From Gloeopeniophorella convolvens (Eukaryota > Basidiomycota > Agaricomycetes > Russulales): DNA of 64,000 nt. The first letter of the stretch is position 1, and every line of letters starts with the position of its first letter. The notes below the pieces were generated by a model. That model saw only the letters and a list, made by a program, of their open reading frames with translations, did no database searches and had not been told where the DNA came from. The position numbers and the translations under genes were made by a program. The stretch lies in assembly GCA_022496205.1 (NCBI GenBank), contig WTXD01000016.1, forward strand, positions 310,001 through 374,000, given 5' to 3'. Shown piece by piece: positions 57,056 to 64,000 of the stretch.

Positions 57056-57065
57056 AAAGCGGGGG
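57056..57065 (+). promoter_or_regulatory. Polypurine tract before the 3' LTR
   Basis: AAAGCGGGGG, interrupted by one C, then TAA, then the 3' LTR (57069). It is the expected primer for plus-strand DNA synthesis. Confidence 0.6.
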
Positions 57066-57068
57066 TAA

Positions 57069-57592
57069 TGTTACGGCTCTACGTACTGCCCTACTATTAT
57101 TTTTCTTACTCTTTCCTTTTTCGTACGGTACGCGCCTCGTTCTCGCGCTGCGCCGCTCGTCTCGTCTCCTCGTTCCCTTGCGCCGCATCGCCTCTCTGAC
57201 TCCTCGCGCCTCGTTTACGACTACAAGGATCCCTCTCCTTGCCTTATGCAAACCTTTCCTGTACGATACAGCAGTGCACCGTCGAGTATTTAAGGACAAG
57301 CTCGTTCGCTCTGTAGACTTAAGCTTGTCCTCCTGTATTCTCCAGTACAGTAGCTACAGCGCGAATACGAGTCCCTTCTCTCCTCTATCCTCAGTCCGAG
57401 CGACCCGATTGGTCGCCTATCGTCACCACGTCCCAGCCCATCGAAGAGGATCCACGCGGATCCACGACTCTGACTCCAACAGAACCCTTCGTCGCAGCGA
57501 GTCCCGACTGGGAGCCCCGACGCGAACCCGAACCGTCCGTGCCCAGCGACGACGATTCAACGCCTGAACCCGAGTCGCGCACGAACGTTACA
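57069..57592 (+). repeat. 3' LTR
   Basis: 524 bp with no difference from the 5' LTR seen by eye. Followed by the ACGCC target duplication and then kinase 4 coding sequence. Confidence 0.95.
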
Positions 57593-57597
57593 ACGCC
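57593..57597 (+). repeat. Target-site duplication ACGCC, right copy
   Basis: Second copy of the 5-bp host sequence at the end of the 3' LTR. Confidence 0.9.
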
Positions 57598-58721
57598 TCG
57601 TTGGATCCTCATGGATCATGTCTTGGATTAACTCCGTCATGAAGTCGAAACCGTGATATTTCTGCGTAGTAATATAAGCGGAATGCGAAATCTGAGAGAA
57701 ATAGCACATACCTTCGTAAACTCTTCGCGCACAAGATTACCAATATAGTATATGTCTGTGTGAAAGGGATTGCACGGTTTCTTGGAACGGTGCTCCGGCG
57801 CCGATTTATCGCCTCCACGGAGCGGCTCGTCCGTCGCATCCCGTGAACTATACTGGCGGGACAACCCAAAGTCGATAAAGTAGTAACGAGGTGGTCTCTG
57901 GGTGCGCGTGAAGGACGTTGCTTTGCCTTTGAAGTTCTTGTTCCGCTCGGTCTTGACAGGATGGTAACCGTGCGGATACATCCCGGATGGGTCGTACATA
58001 ATGTTGTTCACAGTGCAATCCCTCCACGGTCTCTCAGTGTCATGTGCGCATGAAGACACGACGGTACATACCTATGCGCTACATTGTGCTCGTGCATGAA
58101 TTGGAGACCCTGCATCGTTTGGTGATCTGTCACTTATGTGCGCGGTCACTGGATGGGCCTCTGACCTACCTCGCATATCTGAGTGAAGAAAGCGACAAAC
58201 TCTCCAATCGTTTGGAAGGGGGGGTCTTTGAAGGGACGAAAGAATGGAGTAACCATCAACTTGCGCGAATCCAACCCCTGTGGCTCAATGACCTCCAGCA
58301 GCGGTGAACAATGATTGCGTGGGTCTTTTGAGAGCTCGGGCGACGAGAAAAGCTGATTTATCGTCAGCTCATAGGGCCCTTCCTCAGGAAGGACCTTCTT
58401 GAGCATGACAGGAAGGTTGTCCCGCGTTCGCACAGCATCCATTCCGGCCCTTAACTGGGAGGGATAAGAGAAAATGACCAGGGAACAAATACTGCAACAC
58501 ACGATAGTAGGCTGTCCATCTTCCGTCACGTAGAAAGCTTTTTTCATGCGGATCCAGGACGGTTCCCATTTGGGATGATACCGAGGGCGTAGCCTGTATC
58601 CTTGCTCATCAATGGATTTGAAGCGGTCCCTCCACCAAAGCTCAGTCTTGACAAGCGTTCCGATTTGCCTCCGAGGTTCATCGTGCGTTCCGTCGCTGTC
58701 CTGTGTACGTGAGACTGGCAT

Positions 58722-61700
58722 CTGTAGAAGGGGGAAAGAGTGCAGAATATGAAAGTCAAGGCAGCCTGAAACTGACTTGAAGTTTTACATACCGTTGGAA
58801 GCGCCGCAACGCACTGCCTACGCGCAGTGATGTTGATGCCGTCCGGTGAGTACGACCCCGAGCAACCTGTTCTGGAATGGTGCGTCGCGCGACAGCCTCG
58901 CGAATCAGGCTCGGGGCCACGCCACCAGACACATAATGGAACCGCACGCCAGTCGGGCCCCTAGAACGACACCTTAGGCTCGTTGGTGGCCTTCTGGACA
59001 GCCTCTAGCCTCTCCGCGGCGTCGGGCGGATGTGATCCAGTTGACGCGGTCTCGTTCTTGTCAAGTTTCAGAAAAGTTGTTCCCACTTCTCGTAGTTTTC
59101 CTAAGCCTCGAAGGCAGTTCATCGAGGGCATCCTTTTCAATCGAGCCCATCGGCAGGCTACAGGTCCTAGTGTGATGATTGCTCGGTGCAGTGAACGCGT
59201 GAGCAACCTCTTGAATGAACGGCTCGGCCCGGTTCTATTAGACGCCCAATTACGTCAACCCTCGTACATAACTTACCTCGGGATCCTCCATCCCCGGTTC
59301 GGGCTTCCGACGTTCGCGCTTGTTGCATCACGTGATTACATAGTTACCAGCTTGAGTCCCCTCCTTGCATGGCCTACCGCTCTCAGTGCACTCCGAACGG
59401 TTTGCTGCAGTGACCACAGCGTTGCAGTAGTCACGGAGACAGCTTTTGTTTGGTCGTGTTCACTGTGACATGCGACAGGTGAGATATTGAAATGTTTCTT
59501 CGACAGAAAAAGGACCGTCGATTCCCTTTCACCCAGGTCTTCTTCACTTGCCGTAGTGCATCACACTTTGACACCTCTATGACGAGTCGGACACATCAGC
59601 AAATTTCCAGACGGCTCACCTGCGTGACAGATTCAAGGGGGCCGTTATTACTGGCGCTACTTTCCGTCTAAAATCACGATCACGAAGGTGTTAGGCGTTT
59701 TTGCACGTAGTACAGGAAATGGTTTCAAGCCATTTCCTGTACTACGTGCAAAAACGCCATACCGAGGGGGGTTCGTATACTATTCCTTTGGGTATATACA
59801 TGCGCGTTGCCTCATTTTCTACGCGTCCGGCCCACAGCATCCTACACCCACACCGCACTAGGACAATTGTCGACATGCAATGCATAGGTGCGAAATACTT
59901 CGCGCTCAAGCCTAGGTTCAAAGAGGACGACATCGTGAGGTAGCCGGAGTGATTGGAGTGGCGTGGTGCGTTCCATGTGTTCCCCGTTGCGAGGTTCATT
60001 GTGAATGTAAAACCGAGTATTCACTGAGCCACGCACCCCATGCTGATACTTCGCCCTCGATCAACTCATGCCAGCTGCTCAGGAGTCATGAGGGGCTTGG
60101 CATCCGGACACCGCGCTGAAATCGGCCAGGTCAGACACGACGCCTATCCTGGGCCTTCGTTGCAAGGACTACTCTCTTTGCAGACAGAAATTTGCTAGCA
60201 GATTGACATAGGTCACAGCTGGCTTGACGGTTGAGTGTAATGTTGTTCATGCGGCTGAGCCACCACCGCCCTTTCGCTCAAGACTTGACCTGGACTGCGC
60301 AAGAGACATGTTCCGGGTGTAAAATGAACATAGGAGGCTGGGTGATGACCGCATGGGAGACATGCGTCCGACGCACACCTACTGCCGGCTTGCCCGCCCC
60401 AGTGAAAATGAGCATCATATGCCGCATGCTGTCCATGCTCTGGGAGACAAGCTTCTTGCGTGGAACCACATTTCTCACCTGGAGTACACGCTCCATCTGG
60501 TGGTGAGATGATGTATTTGCGTCGTGCCGGGTTCTGTGCTCTCGTGGTTCCTCCATGGACCAAGCTCGAGAAAGCGCAAGGCATATAATTCGGCACTCAC
60601 TCGAGGGAAAGAAGGTAGTTACCTATAACTGTCTCACTGGGCGGCGACACCTCATGTCGCAGTACCCTCCATCGACCTCATGCCGGGATGGGGCCTGCTG
60701 TTTCGGGTACATGCCTTGCCCCTGCAAAGTCGCCGGGAGGTTCGAATTTCATGTGGAGAGACTCTGCTCCCGGCGTGCGTAACGCTTCCTCCCGGAGACT
60801 CCGCGTCGTAGTTGCGGTGCATGTGTCTCATGCGCGCGGGTTCTACTGTAAATCTAGGACCAGGACCGCTGAGGCTGTTGAGAAGTCGGAGCTCCGAGTC
60901 CACCTGCAGACCGGTCCCCCGGGAAATTGCCCCAGGTGTGCAGATGACAACCTCTCAGCATGGTCTTTTCCGCGTCGTGTACATCGGTACGCATTGATGT
61001 ATTGATACATTGGATTTCAACTACATTTTCCGCGATGCGGGGCCTGTTAGTGATCGTTGCGCGGAAACTTGCAACCACCTGGGGCCGCGACGCCGAAACC
61101 GACCCTCCGATTGGACTTCTGTAAACAAGCATGCTTAAAACCGATCAAAGTTGCACAGTAAATACAACTGTATGGGGCCAGGGCTCCGAGCGTTGCCGGA
61201 GGCACGTGCCACTGCGTGCCCGGCCGATAACGCCGGCAGCGGCCGAGTCCACACCATTGCGGCCTGACGCCTGTGACGTTGTTGAACAATGCCCTTTCCT
61301 TGAAACCCCCAACGGAATTTTCCTTTCCAACTTTTGCATTTCTTCCTTCGCCTAGCCCGTCTGCGCGTCCCTTTCCACGAAGAGACTGGCGGAGACACCA
61401 TGGTCGGAGCGGTGGGCTACTGCCAGTGGCGAGGTCCCTGACCGAGTTTCGCATCACTCAGAAGTTCAATCTCAGTACGCTTCTCCGAGCTGCAAGGACA
61501 AGTCTTGCTACGGAATGCAAACGGCTGAATCTATTCATTGAACGATGAGTCTCTTGCTGTCGACCGATAATCCAGGCAACGGTCGACCTTCCCACTCCCT
61601 CCTCCCACTACCCATCCCAGTATTCCCACCGCGGGATACCTCGTTCTGCCAGTGGCGTTTTTGCATCAACGCCTTGACAAGCACAGGCTACATTCCGTCA

Positions 61701-62658
61701 TACATCTGTACTTGTATAGCGACGAGTGGGGCTCTCTAAAGACGTGAATAAAGTTTCCTTCTCGTCCTTCACTTGAGCACCGGATCAATCATCCGGTTAT
61801 GGTAGCGCCCTGAAACCTGCTGCAAACGATATTGAAGATGTGATACAAGGCCAAGTGTATGGTGCGCCGCGCACCCAATACACTAATATCTGACTTAGGA
61901 ATAAGCCTCGCTACACCTTGTAGCGACCAAGCAGGTGGTGTCCGGAGTCCGTGGGACGCGACGGCTGCTGGTGAAGGCATGGCTGGCGCTAATCAACCTT
62001 GGCGGTAAGTCCGAGCTCACCTCGCTGCTACGAGGGAAACATCCACCGTCTCAATTGAGTCCACAGAGGTACGTGTGGAGATGCAGGATGCCAGCTCAGC
62101 GACGAACAACTCGCTCCGACAGTGAGCAAACCACTAACTCGGGAATTGGATCGGCCAATTGGGAGCTTATCGGTGTTGTCGAAGTCGTCATCAGACGAGG
62201 CCTCCAGGTATTGCAAGGTGAGGGCGTGGTCAGCTTTGGCGTTCTCAGAGAGCGTTGTCTTTATGCCTTCACATCACAGGTTGTGATGTTCGCGGAGGGC
62301 TCTTCCTTTGTGAGACACCCGCGGAGCTATACTGTGGGACTCGGAGGCTGGCGCCGGTCATAGCCCCGGAACGGGGGTGGAGGTGTGTGTTGATGAGGTA
62401 CGTTCTGCCGCCCAAGGTGAGGTAGGTATTACTGACAGCTTCTACCAAAGAGGCTTGAGCCAGTGAACGCGTGTCAAGCTTCTCTGCACGTGGACCCATC
62501 GTGATTATTTTCAGGGTCCCTGGGCGAGGGGTTTCGCATGCGAATATCAGCCATACATAATCCTGATGATGTTCAGCTCGCGGTGGATCCCTCGCATCGC
62601 CTTACTCTGGCAGATAGTTTGGCAGATCCCCGGTGAAACGGAACCACCCCTGTGTACC
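58722..62658. other. Long intergenic region containing a perfect hairpin
   Basis: This 3.9-kb stretch runs between divergent kinase 4 and DUF6532 gene 3. No open frame resembles a known family. The only clear structure is the inverted repeat at 59694-59758. Confidence 0.5.
59694..59758. repeat. Perfect 29-bp inverted repeat with 7-nt loop
   Basis: 59694-59722 and 59730-59758 are exact reverse complements. The loop is TTTCAAG. Arms start GGCGTTTTTGCACG and end AGGAAATGG. RNA from either strand would fold into an unbroken 29-bp stem. There are no flanking target duplications or TIR features. It could be a small-RNA precursor, a foldback remnant or an artefact. Confidence 0.9.
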
Positions 62659-64000
62659 ATGGCAAGCGATACCAATGCAACAGTTGGCATTATCGCAACT
62701 CGAACGCTGGGCTTCTTCGCGAGTCAACGCCCTTCAGCACAGACAGAGCGGGCTTTCGAGAAGCTCAAGAAGACCCGTCAGCTACTCGAAGACAACTGCA
62801 TGTTTATGGACCAAGAAGATAAACTAACGATCATAGAGAAAATGAATCAGTAAGCGGCACCTATCAATGTCTCGGCAATGTGAGGAGTGGCTGATCGATT
62901 GTCTCCAAGCGCCCGTGAGATAGAGCAATTCTCACATGGAGGTTTTATTTCCAGATTTCAACAATCTCGGGGGTTTCTCAACGCTGCTAGAGATGCTCAC
63001 CAGTTTGCCAAGGTGACCATTCTGCAGCTTGTCTCAGTACTCTGACTCACAATGTCTTGGACGCAGCGCGTCTCAGAAAGAGCGCAGGACGATGAACTCG
63101 CGCACAAACTTGGCTTCGGTGGCGAGCGCGCCCCAGGCCCTTCGGATTCGGCTCTATTCGTTCGCTACCTGCTTTACAAGGGTGCATTCAAGGTCACGTG
63201 CAGCAGCCTAGAGGCCACCACGCAAACTGCCGGAGAGTCCAGGCGAGGTACCAGCGTAGCCGACCTTCTTTCCGAGGCCGTATGTCCCGTACCAAAGAGA
63301 ATAAATCATACCTTCCTGATGTTGCTGTGTCTCCAGCTTTCCAACATACACAAACGCATTCCAGAGATGAGATTGGCGACAAGGCCCCTTGTCGACAGAT
63401 TTTGTAGATTCGAGCCAGGTCAATCGGACGGAGACAAAGCTCACAACAAAAAGGTCGTTGGCATTGAACTGGAAGACCTCCATTTCGTTCATTACACTGT
63501 CCGTCCACTGAGTGCCTCTCGCTCTACGACGTCCGTTGAATTCTTATTTTTCAACAGCGGCAACGCCATCCATACCACCATCCCCTCATACAGAGCACAA
63601 TCAACGCTATATGGTTCCAGGGAGGTGCAGACGAAAAAACTATCAATTATTATCGTCTTTCAATGTCCACCCCGGTCACTGCACTCGCATTCGCTGTTGT
63701 ATGGAGCAGTTCCAATTATGCGAAGGGTCGATTGCTAATGATGCTCCCATCGTCCCTACAGATACATTGTTGCCTCGAAGATTGGTCTACTGGTACACGC
63801 GATAGTTCGCGATGGGATGATCCTCACTTCGAAAAAGTATACACCTCCCTCCTTACGTCACTCATTGACTACCGGCGAGACGAGCTTGTACGGGGCGACA
63901 GGCAGTTTGACGAATTACAGCAAGAACTCTTCAATCAAAGCACACTGTCAGTTCACTCTCTACCCTATTGCTTATCCTATCGCCCTTACGCTCCACTGGC
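62659..64000 (+). CDS. DUF6532-domain protein 3 (with N-module), 3'-partial
   Basis: Exon 1 (62659-62849): MASDTNATVGIIATRTLGFF, RAFEKLKKTRQLLEDN, DQEDKLTIIEKMN, close to DUF6532 gene 1 (AAGFLTSRLLEFVANQFPSA). Exon 2 (62910-63012, 103 nt): AREIEQFSHGGFISRFQQSR, GFLNAARDAHQFAK. Later exons include RVSERAQDDELAHKLGFGGE, a divergent middle with HYTRQRHPYHHPLIQSTINA and IWFQGGADEK, then PVTALAFAV and IHCCLEDWSTGTRDSSRWDD, VYTSLLTSLIDYRRDELVRG, the DUF6532 core. Coding reaches about 63947 and enters an intron with GTCAGT that is not finished at the window end. Intron phases match gene 1. The middle is less conserved than in genes 1 and 2. Function unknown. Confidence 0.7.

Larger units (their letters stand above)
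49968..57592 (+). mobile_element. Ty3/gypsy chromovirus LTR retrotransposon (7625 bp)
   Basis: Two 524-bp LTRs (49968-50491, 57069-57592), TGTTAC...GTTACA, look identical by eye and are flanked by a 5-bp duplication ACGCC (49963-49967, 57593-57597). Internal order: Gag with zinc knuckle; Pol with protease, RT, RNase H, integrase and C-terminal chromodomain; third ORF. RT before integrase and the chromodomain place it in the chromoviruses of the Ty3/gypsy group. The primer site is of the self-priming (Tf1/sushi) type. Identical LTRs indicate a very recent insertion, but Pol carries about ten apparent -1 deletions, so this copy may have moved in trans or contain sequence errors. Confidence 0.95.
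49777..58721 (-). pseudogene. Lineage-specific protein-kinase-like gene (kinase 4), split by an LTR retrotransposon
   Basis: ATG 58721 starts MPVSRTQDSDGTHDEPRRQI, LVKTELWWRDRFKSIDEQGY, then VRTRDNLPVMLKKVLPEEGP, FQTIGEFVAFFTQICE, DCTVNNIMYDPSGMYPHGYH, RYYFIDFGLSRQY, EPLRGGDKSAPEH and NLVREEFTK, and reaches YHGFDFMTELIQDMIHEDPT at about 57600. There the retroelement begins. The remaining C terminus (PRIEGVNERFRAIRNSLG... to SRKSAIPDP, stop TAA 49777-49779) lies on the far side at 49777-49967. Reading across one copy of the ACGCC duplication restores the frame, as in kinases 1-3, so the gene was intact until insertion. The truncated product would lose the last C-lobe helices. Confidence 0.88.

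Noticed and set aside
34339..58721. Naming the kinase family FunK1
   Set aside because: The catalytic-loop and DFG contexts differ from the FunK1 motifs I know. A profile search would decide, so a neutral name is used.
59694..59758. Hairpin as an intrinsic terminator
   Set aside because: This is a eukaryotic genome, and no gene ends next to the hairpin.
1..64000. CRISPR arrays, operons, tRNA or rRNA genes
   Set aside because: No regularly spaced direct repeats, no bacterial gene organisation, and no cloverleaf or rRNA-like sequence was noticed. A tRNAscan run would be needed to exclude tRNAs fully.

Overview
The window is a piece of filamentous fungal nuclear DNA, almost certainly from an agaricomycete basidiomycete (wood-rot or polypore type). 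The evidence is dense short introns of about 45-100 nt with GTRNGT donors and CTRAY branch points, moderately high GC, and gene families typical of Agaricomycetes: DUF6535, DUF6532, an expanded lineage-specific kinase-like family and a multi-intron P450. Nothing is prokaryotic.

Layout. 1-14.5 kb is an accessory region. It holds three DUF6535 membrane-protein genes (1-2412, cut by a 712-bp TIR element; 3103-5460; 10885-12813, with one apparent frameshift), a cytochrome P450 (7587-9627, minus), an intact short-chain dehydrogenase (13311-14465, minus), and a broken duplicate of the 5' end and promoter of that dehydrogenase at 6310-7131. 15-27.3 kb is a conserved housekeeping block: a DUF2009/UPF0652 protein, translation factor eIF3m, a TFIIIA-like zinc-finger protein, release factor eRF3 (Sup35 type) and an APC-superfamily transporter.

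28.6-64 kb is a second accessory region built from two families. On the plus strand are eight genes (28675, 31004, 33122, 39458, 42446, 44054, 48082, 62659) that begin with the same two-exon module: exon 1 ends in phase 2, and exon 2 is 103-112 nt and ends in phase 0. Three of them continue into a DUF6532 domain. Five stop early and encode 86-249 aa proteins. On the minus strand are four paralogous kinase-like genes (34339-35659, 37116-38429, 44948-46290, and one starting at 58721). Three of the four kinases have their 3' end facing that of a module gene.

The fourth kinase gene is split by a 7625-bp Ty3/gypsy chromovirus (49968-57592). It has 524-bp LTRs that look identical and a 5-bp target duplication (ACGCC). 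It carries Gag, a Pol with a C-terminal chromodomain, and an extra third ORF (55717-57036) between two polypurine tracts. Its predicted primer-binding site is complementary to the predicted first 11 nt of its own RNA, as in Tf1/sushi elements. Its 722-nt leader has no ATG, yet it is open throughout in the gag frame. The RT region shows about ten apparent single-base deletions. Similar single -1 events occur in the P450, DUF6535-3 and eIF3m genes, so a deletion-type base-calling problem must be excluded before any of these genes is called a pseudogene.

The strongest candidates for something undescribed are the DUF6532-N-module/kinase array, the third ORF and ATG-free leader of the retroelement, and a perfect 29-bp hairpin at 59694-59758. 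All calls rest on reading the sequence and on memory of protein families. No database search was run.
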